64,000 bases of DNA from Craterostigma plantagineum (GCA_027422505.1 JAPQWV010000298.1:310001-374000), one strand, 5' to 3'; counted from the first letter of the stretch, positions 11,833 to 24,735 are shown. Translations and numbers: made by a program. The notes: generated by a model from the sequence alone, not told the origin.

Positions 11833-11972
11833 CCGATGGTTTGCACCTCATACTGCACTCCAATGCATCTAAGTAGACGAGTCGCTCACGCCCATCTCCC
11901 ATCCGACGGTTTTCACTTCAGACTGCACTCCAATGCATCTGTGTAGACGAGTCGCTCGCGCTCGTCTCCCGT
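11833..11972. repeat. 70-bp tandem duplication inside the LTR
   Basis: Two adjacent 70-bp units start CCGATGGTTTGCACC (11833) and CCGACGGTTTTCACT (11903). Each contains TGCACTCCAATGCATCT and AGACGAGTCGCTC. The two later LTR copies carry different duplications in the equivalent zone, so this part of the LTR expands repeatedly. Confidence 0.8.
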
Positions 11973-12169
11973 CTTGTGCCCTAGAACTAACTTCAAACTC
12001 CACTACGAGTCGACGACCATCATTGATCACATTCTACCCCGCTCTTATTAATACGCTCACCACCACTCATAAGGATGAAATGCATATTTCGTGCAGATGA
12101 AATGCAACACCACTCCCAATATTATTTTCCAAAGAATTCTCTCCTGCTCAAAATTAATTACTCGCCTGA

Positions 12170-12800
12170 AAATTTCTTTTGGCCCGGATATTTACCAAAA
12201 CCCGAATTTAACTCGCGTCGAAAAATTTGCTACCCGAAAATACATTTTACATGTCAAAAGTCATTTGACCCGAAAATTCACTTGAAAGGCCCAAAATTAA
12301 TAAGGTCCGAAAAACACTTCAAATACCCAAAAACATGAATGTGCCGAAAACGTCCAAGTGCCGAAAACAACTAAGACACCCGAAAATAACCAGACCTGAA
12401 AACCTTTCAACACCCGAACATATTCACTGCCGGAAACCTTGGAGTGCCGAAAATCCTTTAAAAGCCCGAAACTTTTTGATGACCCGAAAATTGAAAAGAC
12501 CTGAAAATATTTCCAAGTGCCCGAAAATAATTCAGTGCCTAAAACTCCAATTTGCCTATAATTGACTAACAAGACCTGAATTATCCAACTGCCGAAAACA
12601 TTCCGACACCGAAAACTTTCAAATACCGAAAACTATTGAGCACCCAAAAACATTCAACCGCCCGAAAATATTAAGTGTCCGAAAAATGTTTAAATACTAA
12701 AAAATATACACAAGTGCCAGAAATATTTAAATACCGAAACTTTCAAAAGGCCGAAAACTTTAAAAGACCGAAAACCTTCAAATGTCAAACATGTTCTTGT
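12170..12800. repeat. Array of CCGAAAA motifs at ~18-nt spacing
   Basis: About 28 copies of (C/G/A)CCGAAAA(C/T), all in one orientation, fill this 630-bp stretch. Measured core starts at 12430, 12447, 12466, 12484, 12500, 12521 and 12538, and again at 12609, 12626, 12644, 12662 and 12679, are 16-21 nt apart, averaging close to 18. Spacer bases vary freely. It occupies the variable part of the gypsy-type LTR. The regularity and strand bias argue for an expanded functional site rather than random drift. Confidence 0.8.
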
Positions 12801-13167
12801 GCCGAAAACTTATCTTCTTCTACGCAACACATCCAAAGCACATAGCACGAAATATAGACACAGAAATCTGAGTTCAAACACATATAGTATCATCAACAAA
12901 AGTTCATATAATTCTAATCAAGCATATAAGCACCAAAGACACATAGTAACACGAATTTGTTTACGTGTTGTAGATGAAATCTTCACCTACAAATACACAC
13001 ATAAATATTCACATATTGTTTAGTCATAGATGAGTCACCTACAAACCAAATTCCACATAAGTTAACGTGTTGAGGTGAATTCTTCATGTACCTCACGTCC
13101 GAAGTTGTACTCGTGCTCTCGATGGATGTTTTTCTTCATAAACCTCACGTTCGAAGTTTGAAGACAT

Positions 13168-15132
13168 GAGTGTTTTCTCTTAATCCCTAGAGAGGTTTCC
13201 GAGATTATCAATTTAAAGAAGTTCACAGTTATGGAATTCAAACCCAAGGCCGTGCTCCTCTTCTCGTTTCCCGAGATAAGACCGGATTATTTGGAGAAGT
13301 TCAGTTAGTGGTGCTCATCTTTCCAGCCGTTCTAACGAGCGTACGAGATTATCGATGGAAATGTTCACAGCAAGATCCATGCCCCTTCTAATTATTTGGA
13401 ATTTTGATAGTCGAGAGGCAGGTTCTTTTGGACTGTTTTTGTGCGTTGAGCATTCCTCGTGTGCGTTTCCACCTTCTTTTGTCATATTTTCTTTTCGATT
13501 CTTCTTATCTCCCCCTCCTTTTCGCGTTTTACTATCCCATCGAAGATTGCAAATATCAGTTGAAGGCTTGAACGAGATTCAAATAAAGAAAAGGAAATCG
13601 GAGAAGGCTCAAAGTGGATGACTAAAGGCTATGTCAAAGGATAGAAATTCACATATGGCCGAGTGGGGAATTATCGAAGTGCCCTAATCATTTTCCTAAC
13701 GATCGAACGCAAGGCGTGTATGAGGCCAAGAATCACTAGTTAAGACAAGCAATTTATGCGTGACTCGCTCAAGAAGAAATCCGAAGAGAGAAAAATAAAA
13801 GGCTAGAATCCTCACTTATGTAAAGTAGCTTTGTGTTTAGTTAAAAAACAAATGACCTTTAGACACAAGAGTGCGACTTAGACTGACAAAATTAAGCAAG
13901 TAGTCCGTCGCGTGTTGGGAAAAAATATTTGTAACTTAGATCAAAGCATCATGTGAATCTTCATCCCCCTAATATTATAAGTATATGTATAATATTTGTG
14001 GAATTTTAGGGTTATATTTTGTTTTGTTTTAATTTTCATGCAATACATAGCAATTAAGTACAGAAAACACACAGAATAGAATGTAGAAAAGCACAGAAGA
14101 TCAAATAAAATACATATCACGTGAGATTCAACATGCCTAATATTTCGACAAGGAATTGGAATCCTTTTTCATCCAATGCCTTGGTGAAAATGTCGGCTAG
14201 CTGATACTCCGTGATCACGCAATACATACCAATTGTGCCTTTTTTCTACGTGATCTTTTATAAAGTGATACCATATGTCTATGTGTTTTGTGCGTGAGTG
14301 ATGAACAGGATCACATGTTATAGCAATGGCACTCTGACTATCACTATATATGAGTATATTATTTAAATTGTACCCATAATCGCGAAGCTAAGTCTGCATC
14401 CATAGCATTTGCGAGCAACAACTAGCGGCCGCGATGTACTCTGCCTCAACCGTCGATGTGGAGACGCAGTTCTGCCTAAGGTTGAAGTGCCCTTGAGGTA
14501 GAGCAAAATCCTCTTAATTGCGAGCATGTGAGATTATTTGGAATCGACTTGGAAACGAGCGCAGAGACAAGTGGCAAACATGATGTCCGGCCGACTCGAG
14601 GTGAGATACAGAAGAGACCCGATGATGCTGCGATAGAGTGTGATGTCGACCGCTTTTCTAGAGGGACCGGCATCCAACTTGCAGCTTTTGGCGATGGGGA
14701 TGCAGAGAGGCTTCCTCTGATCTTGATGGAATTTCTTCAAGATGCCTCTGATGTACTTGGTCTGACTTATAAAAATTCCATCGTCGAGCTGCCTGACTTG
14801 AAGTCCTAAAAAGAATTGCATCTCTCCCAATGTGGCTCATTTCAAATTTGGTCTTCATGAGATCTCCGAATTTTAGGCATAGTCGGGGATTAGTAGAGCT
14901 GAAGATGATGTATCCTTGTCTTGCCATTTAATGAAGAGAGTCGTATCGCTTGGATTTAATCCAGACTTCACGGGAATTTTCTCAGGACGTCATACCAAGC
15001 ACGTGGGGCCTGTTTCAGTACGTTGAGAGCTTTATCCAATTGATAGACGTAATTAGGGTGATCTTGATCGACGAAGCCTTCTGGCTGAGCGACATTGACT
15101 TCTTCTTTCAACACGCCAGTGAGAAAGGCGGT
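13168..15132 (-). pseudogene. Sirevirus-like copia pol remnant (element D)
   Basis: Read on the minus strand, 15132-14480 encodes the reverse-transcriptase C-terminal half with MGEMQFFLGLQVRQLDDG and LTSSRPDIMFATCLCA. RNase H fragments follow ([26 protein letters not shown]), then the non-coding spacer that follows pol in element B. It is collinear with the reverse complement of about 38200-36100 and belongs to the same family. An internal deletion removes the RT/RNase H junction, and frameshifts are frequent. The N-terminal RT, integrase and gag are absent; the copy ends where unrelated DNA begins at 15133. Confidence 0.85.
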
Positions 15133-17089
15133 TGATCGACACGTGGTGTACTAATATAAAGTGCAAGTGCGACAAGTGATAAAATAAAACGAATATGTAA
15201 TTACTATTACTAACGTGCAATAGGCAGTTGACCTCTCGTTTGTAGTGCAGTAAAGTGTGTAAACGGGTATCGAACACGAGGAATAAACTTGATTACTAGT
15301 AATAACCTATCGACTCGATATCTAGCCTAAGTAAAGTACACAGATTGTTTATACTACGGATTAACCTAACAAACCAATCCTAAAGCAATACGAGATTAAG
15401 AGAACACGACTAAATTGATATGAGTATTTTCAGATAAGAATAATGTGCTCGGGATTCGAATCCCCCTAGGTACTATCATCTAAGACACTAAAATATCGCT
15501 CCTATGTGATTCTTGGCTAATCGCAGTAATTTCCTACCCACCCACGAAGTTACTATCGCCCTAGGCACTCTCGGGGATCTAAAATTACTAACGGCGAGGA
15601 TCGAGTATTTGCTGTCGCCCTATACTCGATTCCTATCATCTACGAACGGCCTAATCGTTATTTAGCTGTCGCCCTAAACGATTTTCCAAACATTCACTTT
15701 AGCACTTAGACATATTAAAGCGAAGAAACACTTTCATAGATAGATAGATAATCATAATACACGAGTCACGAATAATATACGTCTTAAGTACGAATCGACC
15801 TAGTGTTCATCTAATCCCAAACACAGAGGAAATTTAGCTACTCATAATTGATGGAAAAACGGCAAAAGAAATAGAAAACAAGAAAGGAAGACTCATGATC
15901 TTGAGAACTGATGGATCTAGGATGGTCTCGAGGATGATTCTTCGTTCCTCGTTCAATTCGGTGTGAATTCAGCGTTGACCCGTCTCTTGCGCTTCGAGAC
16001 GTAATTATCTGTTGACGAATCGAAATCGGGATTTTATATTGAAATTCGTTAGTTTCACGTCCTGGGACATGGGCCTTCACGGCCGTGACCATCATCGCCT
16101 TACTTCGCGCGCTCTCTGCCATTTATCACGGCCAAGTGCACTGGGCTTCACAGCTGATGAAAGTCTTTGATTAGGCTCTCTGCCGTGATTCACGGCCTGG
16201 TGCACTCTCATTCACGTCCATGACATTCTTCCTCTTGGTCTTCGTCGCTCACTGTCCATAGTCACGGCCTAGTGTAATATCCTTCATGGTCGTGACTGGC
16301 TCCAGTGTTGTCTTCTGCTCCTTGTCACGGCCTTGTGCATGAGGTGTCACGACCGTGACTCTTGCCTGTTTTCGTCGTACTTGCTCCGTTTTGCCTCGTT
16401 TTCGCTCATTTTCGCCCGAAAGCCGTCCTAAGGTCAAATAACATCTAAGTAGGTGTAAATAAAGCAAATAAACGCACAAAATGACTACAGAAACTCTATT
16501 ATAACACCCATAATTAGTGCAATAAACGCATTAGAATACGTTTATCAAACCTCCTCACACTTAAGCATTTGCTTGTCCTCAAGTAAATTAGAAGTCAGAA
16601 AAGGCATCAAATCAAGATGACGACATAATTGTTCGCAACTTATCATCATAGCTAGAAAGCACAAAATGGAACAAAGCAAACAATCATGGACAGTACACTA
16701 ATGATTGACACCTATCAACCTGAACTTCCTTAGCACTACTAATCAAGAACCATACCTCACAAGGACTCCCTCAAATCACTCAATTTATAGGCTAGTTTAT
16801 AGTGAGTCGCTCAATTCGTGCGCTAGTCCAACCCCTATCATAGGTTTGCAAGTTAATCGCATATCTTCTACTTAAGGTGGCAAGAGTAAATCCGAGGGTC
16901 TTTTCGTGTTGACACAGATCGGATAATAATGAAGCGATAAGCATAGAGATACTGACACATGTAATCTTAAAGCGCAAAAAATCAAAGAATATAGCATGGT
17001 CAAACTGACAGTCACATGCCCCAATATAAGACTCAACATTCTCGCTCTGAATCCTAGACTTTTTCTGCCCGACCCTCTTAACTCAGTTT
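15133..17089. mobile_element. Unclassified non-coding retroelement-like DNA
   Basis: Similarity to copia pol stops exactly at a TGATCGACACGTGG sequence, which suggests an element boundary. Inside are GTATCGAACACGAGGAA and AACCTCCTCACACTTAAGC, words that recall repeat DNA in other plants, plus a tandem array at 16060-16380. No protein domain is visible on either strand. The right limit is set only by the LTR that begins at 17090. It may be a large non-autonomous LTR element, but I see no matching terminal pair. Confidence 0.35.
16060..16380. repeat. Degenerate ~65-72 bp repeats with TCACGGCCGTGA palindrome
   Basis: Four to five diverged units follow one another. Each pairs a TTCACGGCCGTGAC-type palindrome with a TCACGGCC(A/T)(A/G)GTGCA segment, at about 16077/16130, 16147/16185, 16211/16261, 16285/16326 and 16348. 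Spacers are unrelated in detail. The palindromic CG-rich core is the best-preserved part. Confidence 0.7.
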
Positions 17090-19002
17090 TGTTGGGTTAC
17101 CCGGGGTCTCCCGGAGATGCCACGTCCCCGGGTACGGTGCGGAACAAAAATTTCCGTGTTCCCTGATTTCCCTCATTGCTCGGATCAAAATAGTAACACA
17201 TAGACACGTAATAGGGCGGGTCAAACCCGAAGAGAATTACCAGTTGAAGCGAGTGGCAGCTCCTCGTCCTTTTCCTTCAAGACTTCGTCGATGGTGGTGG
17301 ATGGCACAGATCGTCACGCCGACCTTGCAGTGTACCACGGAATCAGTTCTCTAAAGATGGCTAGAGAGAACCGAGCCATCGCGTGGGAGAAAAGTGTGTG
17401 CGTTCGGTGTGTGTTTGTGCCTTGTGATGGACGAAAATTCCCCCACTACGGAGCACGAAATTTCTCACTAAAAATATGAAATAGGGTTGCCCTATTTATA
17501 CTAAGCTAGAATCGTAAATCCCAAGAATATCTCAAAGATATGATTTTCAAATTTTACTCCTTAGTGGAGATATTCTTTTTGCCATATCTTACTCTCTTTT
17601 GAATTCCAAATCCAAACTTAAGGAAACTTGCTATTATTAGAAAACCAACTTAAATACCAAGTCAAACTAAGCATATTTAAATATGGTATAAAATTCGAAA
17701 CTTAATCCTAGAATAATTTCGAAATTTCAACTCAAAATAAATACTATTCCATATATGTTATATTTAATTTTCGAACTTATTTCCCAAGATATAATTTGAA
17801 AATCAGCTTAGGGTTAAATTCCAATTTTACCGTCAAGCCTTTTAAGCACTTGGCCCAGCCCAAGTCTTAAAGTTAGTTTCGTAAGAAGTCCAACTTCGAT
17901 CCATTAAACGGCCCGAGGCCCACTAAGGCGCGGTGCAACGGCCCAAGGCCCGTAAAGGCCCGAAACACTTTCTCTCCTTATCAGTACACGTTGATGATCA
18001 TTTTTGAACTCGACTCTCTAGGTTCGACTCAATCGGCAAGGGAGGAATCCAAGAGTCCGGTAGTTACCTAGCCCATCCCGCAGTATCGGACCGCAACCTG
18101 ATTCGAGTGCGAATTTCGACCCAGTCATTATTCCAGAACCTCACTATAGATAATAGTGCTACATGAAAACCCTTCACTGTGTCCTAAGAGTGAGAGTCAT
18201 GGTCTATATCAAACTCACTAAACTCGATTCTATGATAAAACGGAGAGGAGGTAAATTACCAGACTACCCTCTATGTCTCACATGAGTCAGTTCAATCCCT
18301 TGGCCATGGATTTCGTAATTTCCTATCGTTGTACACAAAGGACACTTGTCTCGATTACATACGAGACTGCGACGGTCTGAGCCCGCAATCACAAATCATT
18401 TTCAAGACCGCATCTGGCCTGCTGACCCGTGCAACAACAAAATCAGGTCAAGGAGAACCAGTGACAATCGAGACTTCAAAGTCAACTCCGTCAAAGCCCC
18501 TTTCGGTCTAAGGTTCACGTAGACTACTATAGTGTTGTCGTCGGTCATTAACACTCCTTGACTAATAAGCCATGTTCGACCGTACGGCCCATGAGTCAGA
18601 GTCCATGAAACTCCCTTGATTCGATTCGTATCACAAGTCATGACCGCCGCTTTCAAGCGGGATATCGGCACACCAAAGGTCATCGACAAATAAGCCGTGA
18701 TCGGTTAACCAGCACCCAACTGGAGCCTAAGGCTTACGGACTTTTAATGTTCGAGGTTAAGAGTCCACTGATGCCTTCCTCTCTCGTGCCCATCCAGAAC
18801 AGTGACTCAACTTGACACATTGGGATTTGTTCTTTATTGGTTTACCGGATGCCAAGTAAAGAACTCCGATATTCAATAAACGAACAATACCTTTCAATAA
18901 ACACACTAAAATATTTTTTTACACAAAAAGGTCGAATGATAAATAAGCTAATGCCCTATATAATCTAATCCTCATATAGCATTCGAGAGTATATTCCTAA
19001 CA
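17090..19002 (-). mobile_element. 3' LTR of copia element A
   Basis: On the minus strand the LTR begins TGTTAGGAATATACTCTCG directly after a purine tract AAGTGGGAGAT (the PPT, 19003-19013). It most likely ends at ...GGGTAACCCAACA (17090), giving 1913 bp with matching TGTT(A/G)GG ends. The right border is firm. The left border rests on the TG/CA rule and lack of an alternative. The part at 18456-19002 is duplicated at 1952-2490. Confidence 0.75.
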
Positions 19003-19017
19003 ATCTCCCACTTGCAC

Positions 19018-20278
19018 TCAATGCCATGCGCTGCAGTATCTAATATCCATCTTTTCGAGATGTCTAGCCAACACTGCCTGTGATAGAGGCTTGGTGAATG
19101 GGTCGGCCATGTTTTCCGCGGTCGCAATTTTCTGCACGGCTATGTAGCCATTGTCAACGAATCCACATAGCACGTCGTACTTTCTTTCTATATGTTTGGA
19201 CCTGCTGTGAGATCTCGGTTCCCTCGCCTGAGCAATTGCGCCAGTATTGTCACACCACAATGACAATGGCCTATTTGCTACGGGAACAACACCAAGTTCT
19301 TCCAAGAACTTTCTCTCATCCAAACAACTTCCGTAGTTGCCTCTGAGGCCGCTATATACTCTGCTTCACAAGTGGAATATGTAGTAGTGCTCTGTTTGGA
19401 ACTTTTCCAAGACACCGCTCCACCGTTGAGCATAAAGACGAATCCTGAGTTGGATTTTCGGTCGTCCACGTCAAACTGGAAATCCTAATCCATATACCCT
19501 TCCACTTCCAATTCTCCATTACCATAGACCAGCATCATGTCCTTAGTCCGTGTGAGGTACTTGAGGATAGTCTTGACTGATGTCCAATGTTCCTTACCAG
19601 GGTCAGACTGAAACCGATTGACTATGCTCACAGCGTAGGCCAAGTCACATCAAGCTACCCACTGGGGATGTATAGGGGATTCCATTCATCTATTTCCGCT
19701 CCAACTCACTTTGAGGGCTCATAGCCTTGGAAAGGTGAATCCCATGTCGCATAGGCAGGAACCCTTTCATAGAGTTGTCCATATTATATCGCTCAGGACC
19801 TTCTTCAAGTAAAGGGCCCGAGAGAGTCCTAACATACGATTCGCTCGATCTCTATAAAGGCGAATCCCCAAGATGTAGGTAGCTTCTCCCAAGTCTTCCA
19901 TGGAGAATTCGGTCGAAAGCCATGCTTTCACCATCGAGAGCATTCCAATATCATTTCCTTTCAAAAGGATGCCGTCCACGTACAATATGATGAAAGATAT
20001 TTTGCTCCCACTGCTTTCTTGTAGACGCAAGGTTCATCTTCGTTCTTTAAGAATTCGTGGCCCTTGACCACTTCATCGAACCGAAGGTTCCACCTTCTAG
20101 AGGCTTGTTTCAGTGCATAAATGACTTGTTCAGTTTGCACACCTTATGAGCATATCCTTGTGATGTAAAACCCTTGGGCTGCTCCATATATATTTCCTCC
20201 TTGAGGTATCCATTTAGGAGCGCAATTTTCACATCCATCTACCAGATCTCATAGTCATAGTGTGCAGCTATCGCAAGC
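19018..20278 (-). pseudogene. Element A RNase H and RT C-terminal half
   Basis: Minus-strand translation gives copia reverse transcriptase (LYVDGILLKGND, matching the YVDD catalytic box with the second Asp as Gly; LGIRLYRDR) and then RNase H (RKSNSGFVFMLNGGAVSWKS, EAEYIAASEA, LWCDNTGAIAQA, RSKHIERKYD, ADPFTKPLS). A frameshift splits RNase H near 19320, and the region between RT and RNase H (about 19480-19760) is degraded. At 20278 the reading breaks off inside RT; the missing N-terminal side continues at 58862, because element B landed here. Confidence 0.9.
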
Positions 20279-20628
20279 TGTAAAATATCAATTTTAATTG
20301 TGCTTTGATTCATTAGCTGTCTTCGTAGATAGGGGCTTTATTTGTATTAGTCCTTAGATTAGGACTAGTTTGATATTTATGCCAAATGTGTTTGGTATAA
20401 ATAGTTGTACAAACACTTAGCTTAATACAGAACATTAGAGAATCAATCCGAAAGGCTGTCGAATTCAATTCTAGAGAGAGAAACTCAGAAATCATCCTCT
20501 CACTAAAAGAATTCTCTCGCGTGTTCTTCATTGAAGGTTTTCGACGAATTTCAATGTTCAATAATTCTAATCGATTTCCTTAGAATTCATGTCTATGATT
20601 GATTGAGTTGACAAACAGTGACCTAACA
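20279..20628 (+). mobile_element. Element B 5' LTR (350 bp)
   Basis: The LTR runs from TGTAAAATATCAATTTT to GTGACCTAACA. A TATA box, TATAAATAG, lies at 20396-20404 and sits in a block (TTTGGTATAAATAGTTGTAC) conserved in the 3' LTR and in element C. It should drive genomic RNA synthesis with a start near 20430. Confidence 0.9.
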
Positions 20629-20630
20629 AT

Positions 20631-20642
20631 TGGTATCAGAGC
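20631..20642 (+). other. Primer-binding site (tRNA-Met type)
   Basis: TGGTATCAGAGC begins two bases after the LTR and matches the 3' end of plant initiator methionine tRNA as used by most copia elements. The same site is present inverted at 46823-46834 in element C. Confidence 0.9.
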
Positions 20643-21630
20643 AGATTCGTTCTGTTTGAATCGAAATTGTTAGAATTTGGATCGAATTTTTATATTCTGG
20701 AACTGTTCACGCGAAGAACAGTTTTGGCGCGAAATAATTTTTCGATCTTAATTGCCTAATTTTGTGCGTATCTGATTTGATTTTGATGTTTCTGTGCTTG
20801 TTCTAGCAATAAAAATCGATGGCGATTAGATTCGTAGCAGTTTGAACATCAATTTAGCAGAATAGATCAGATTTGAATAGTTACTATTCGCGCGAAGAAC
20901 AAACTTGAACACAGTTTGATTTTGATTAAAATTGACATATTTTGCTTCATAATGTGTTTAAATTTTTGTTCGTGCGAATCAAACATCTGATTACGAGCAG
21001 AAACCTGCGATGTCATAGTCTAATTCTTCGTTTTTGGTTGAATCAAGGTTAAGTAGGGTCCTGATTTTATTCGCGGGACTTCAATTTTTCTCGCTTAAGT
21101 TTTCGACGCAGAAATTTCTCAATGGCAAAACTCCGCGCGAAAATTTTTATCGATCAGAGCTCTAAGTCAGCGCTAAAACCGTCCATACTAAGAACGATTT
21201 TAGTAGAAAATTCGTTACTTAGCGAAAAACTTTTTCGACGAAGACCTATTTTGACCTTTGCGCTCGCAAAACTACCGTCGAAATTTTTTTGGTCAAAACT
21301 AATACAGTTTGACCAAGCGAAAATTACTTACGATCGAAAAACTTTTGCAGTCAACGGATTTATTCTGACTAAGCAAGAAACCTACTTTAAGTAATGTTTC
21401 TTGCAACGGATTTATTCACGATTGAAAGGTTTTTATCGATCGAAAGGTTTTTATCGATCGAAAGTTTTTGAACAAATTTTTCTCGCTCGTAAATTTCTCG
21501 CTGACACACTTTCTCGCACGAGAACAGTAACATACCTTTTAATCTCGACTGAATTATTTTCGATCGAGAATCTAAAGATAGAATCGAAAATAATTCTCAA
21601 CTGCTTTAATATCAAACGCTACTAACGAAT
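20643..21630 (+). other. Element B leader with TCGATCGAAA motif cluster
   Basis: This is the non-coding leader between PBS and gag. From about 21060 to 21600 it is dense in TTTCGATCGAAA-like palindromes, including a clean tandem of a 20-bp unit (GGTTTTTATCGATCGAAA) at 21427-21465. Comparable clusters lie between pol and ORF3 (39400-39720, 47640-48960) and at 28740-28950. Confidence 0.75.
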
Positions 21631-22800
21631 TTGCTACTTGTGAAGCACAAAACATCATTCAAATCCATCAAAACAACAAACGAAGATCCTTCGTCAACAA
21701 AAAAAATGGAAAGAAGAGATGGATGCATACTCGCTCCGCCGATCTTGCAACGCGGTGAATATACGGTCTGGAGAAGCCGCTTCCTAAACTTCATAGCTCT
21801 GAGAGATCAAGCCAAAAATTTTTTGCAGTCACTTGAAGAGGGACCTGCAAAGTTCTGGGTCAACGTAGCCGGTGATGACACGGTTACTCCTCAAATTCCC
21901 GCTACTAGGCGACTAAAGGAACCTAGGGAATACACCATTGAGGAAAGGGCCCGTGCTAAGGCATATCTGATAGCCATGAACACAATCATGCAAGGCATCC
22001 CCAACGACATCTATAGACAGATAGACAGCCTCCCAACGGCTAAGGGAATGTGGGATGAGTTGCATAGGATGATGCAAAGGACGGAAGTAGGCATTAAGGC
22101 CAAAAAGGCAAATATTCTCACTGCTTATGACTCCTTCAAAGCTAAGCCGGAGGAGAGCCTCTATGATGCATACCAAAGATACCTCACTCTTCTCAACGAG
22201 ATGAGGAAGATAGAAATCTCGAAAACAAACATGGAAACAAATATCAGATTGCTATCCTCTCTGCCCTCGGACTGGAAAAAGATATCCACTCAACTTAGAC
22301 AAAACAAAGATCTGGAGGAGTTGGATATCCATGGAGTATTTGATAATCTCGCCCAACACGAGGAAGATGTTTGCGAGACTCAGAGAGAACAGAAGGACAA
22401 GCAGGTTGACAACACCGTTGCTCTAGTCTCAGAGAAGCGTGGAACAAAGCCTCGCAAAGAGAAGATCTTTAGGCCTCCCTCATCATCTGAGTCAGAAGAA
22501 GATTCAGAATCAGATGCCGAGCCAAGCATGAAGGCACTGGGGAAACAGTTGGCGTTAATCGAAAAGATGATGAGTAAGAAATACTTCAAGAAGAAGTCCT
22601 CATCCTCGGCCAACAGACTTCGGACCTCAAGCTCTAAGAACAAGTAACATGCACCAGAGAGCTTCGAAGTCAAGAACACTAAAGAGCCCAACAAGTGCTT
22701 CAACTGTGGCAAGCCTGGTCATTTTGCCAGAGAATGCACTCTTCCCAAGAAAAGAGATGCTAATTACAACTCCAAGATGCTTCGAAGCAGAAGGAAGCAG
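21631..22800 (+). pseudogene. Element B unit 1 gag, N-terminal part and zinc knuckle
   Basis: This encodes copia gag (UBN2-type capsid region: WRSRFLNFIALRDQ, FWVNVAGD, MWDELHRMMQRTEV, FLSSLPSDWKK-like). A continuous 338-codon frame runs to a TAA at 22645 that replaces a Glu codon in the sister copy at 26165. Beyond it the CX2CX4HX4C knuckle (CFNCGKPGHFAREC, 22696-22737) is intact. Compared with unit 3, 16 nt are deleted just after the ancestral start (ATG at 21719), so that start is out of frame and the long frame opens only from upstream ATGs. Capsid and nucleocapsid packaging roles are known for the family. Confidence 0.88.
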
Positions 22801-24735
22801 GTGTAGCCCTCATGGAAGAGCAGGACCACTGGCTTGAAGACACGTCTAGTTCTGGAGACGAGAATGTTGCCCTCATGGCACGCCTTGATAACGACAGTGA
22901 CACCGAAACATCCAATCAGACGGACGAAGATGGCGCATCCACCTCATCACAAGAGGTAGACTTTTCTTCCACATTCATATCAAAAACAATATGCTAACAT
23001 GAAACGTGAGCAGAAAAGTATTAAGGAAGTAGAGGATAAACATTCGAGGTCTCAGGAGACGATAAATAGTCTCGAATCAGAACTTAGAAGCTCTAGTGCT
23101 AAAATAGAAGAACTTACTAAGAGCCTACATTCTAGAGAGACTAGTCAACCTCAAATAGGACAGCATAGCGAAAAGATTAAAGAGTTAGAAGATAGGCTAG
23201 CAAATAACTACAATTGCTTGGTTAGGATCTCAATGAGAAAGCCACACTAAATTGTAGGATAACCGAAGCTACCACTAAGATCACCAACTTAGAAGCTCAA
23301 TTAGAAATATCTAATACTAAGGTTAGTGAGCTTAGTAAAGATCTTGATGCCTGTCAAGCAGCTAAACTGACGGTAGAAAATAATTATGCTCTTTTAGGCG
23401 AGGAACGTAAGAAGTTATATGCGAAAATTAAGAAATTAGATGATCTTCTTATGCGTAGGGGACAATCTGAACAGAAAATATTTTTAAACCAGCCCAAGGA
23501 TATAGAGTTCTATAATCCTATAGAAGGCATAGGTTTCACTAACCCACGTGTTCTACGGAAGAAAGAAATATATGATATTGAACATGGGTTTAGGAGTAAC
23601 CTCTCTTAGGGATTTTACTAAAGCGACAGAACAAAGTACTTTAGATTCATTCATTCAAGAGAAGAGCCTCACATGGGCCTGAAATCTCCTTGACTACAGA
23701 GAACTAAATGAAAGAGACAGAAATATGAAACCATCTTTAACACCTGTCTGTGATTTAATTCAAGTTCTACCTCCTGAATCTCAAGCACACTACGAGGAAG
23801 TCAAAGACGTTCATTATAAACATTCTCTCTACAAACCTCCTATAATCAAACAGGTAGAGGAATCTCAAGCAAAATTAGATAAAGAAAGAGAGAATTTCGA
23901 AGCTGAAAAGAAGAAGTTCTTAAAAGAGATAGAAAATCTCAAAGCTTCCTCATCCTCCCAAACTACCTCTCATGCTATTATGAAAAGCGTGAAGATCGAA
24001 AAATCACCTTCGAAAGATCAAAATTGCACTGATAATTCTGTTAAGAGTGCTAAGACTAAATCTAGTTTACCTACGTCTACAGGGAGCGTAGGGCAAGCAC
24101 TAGAACCGAAGGCGAGAGTGTCTAGTATTAAGAAGGAGCTAGTAGCCTTGAGTATGACAAAATGTTACTCCTTCTGTACAAATAAATGACACTCGTAGAA
24201 ATAAAAGAGCCATTTCTTCGCTTCGAATAATTGCTTCTACATGTACTCTTCAGCCCATCACCTTTAGAAGCAACAACTACGAAATAGGCTCTACCTCACA
24301 AATTAAAAATAATCATTCTGAAACAAATGCCACTAGGAAAGCCCGAAGGAAACAAGATCAAGCCATAAAGAAAGCTTATGGCGCTGATGTACTCCCCTAA
24401 GGTATCCCGTAAAGATTGAGTTCCCCAAGCACCTTAGGAGATTATCAAAAGAAAAGATCTTTTCCTCAGTCAAGCCTACCAAAGCATTTGTACGTGCGGA
24501 AATTAACCTTCTCTACTAGGTTCAACCCAAATGGGTTCCTAAATCTCCGCCTAGGACGACAAAAGCCGAAAAGGCCAAGTCATCTAAAGAGGCAACATCC
24601 AAACTCGCTTCTCCGAAAGTGACATTGTTATTAAAACTCCCTCAAGAAATAATTTAGGAATCATATCTGAACCTAAAACTGAATCTGCTAATCTGAGAGG
24701 ACCCATGCTTAAGTGGGTACCTAAAATTCTCTAAC
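22801..24735 (+). pseudogene. Unit 1 gag C-terminal coiled-coil region
   Basis: This long C-terminal gag extension is rich in Glu/Lys heptads (LESELRSSSAKIEELTKSLH; LDKERENFEAEKKKFLKEIE), as expected of the coiled coils in Sirevirus gag. It is broken into segments (22812-22997, 22999-23250, 23725-24189) by frameshifts and stops. The end is well conserved in three copies: KWVPK(I/V/A)L then TAA, directly before TTGTTTTTGCAG and the protease in the +1 frame. Confidence 0.8.

Larger units (their letters stand above)
11165..13167 (-). mobile_element. Ty3/gypsy-type LTR fragment
   Basis: The left boundary reads TGTGACGATCCTC. The following blocks keep the order seen in 62697-64000 and, inverted, in the LTR at 43200-46042: a CACAGGTC(n)CATCCATGTAC block, a CTCAGTAGGTGAA block, ATGCATGAATGCAACGTG, CCCTAGGTTAGACTAGG, and then a TTTACGTGTTGTAGATG block near 12960. 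Orientation is inferred from the 43200 copy. The right end is lost where the copia remnant at 13168 begins, so no second terminus or target duplication can be shown. It codes for nothing. Confidence 0.7.

Noticed and set aside
11690..12800. CRISPR-like regular repeats
   Set aside because: Spacing is irregular, repeat cores are only 6-8 bp, and the setting is a plant LTR; this is not a CRISPR array.
21913..22712. Minus-strand frames opposite gag (also at 25330-26358 and 31371-31961)
   Set aside because: They mirror the sense gag sequence in every copy and vanish where gag has frameshifts; they are shadows.
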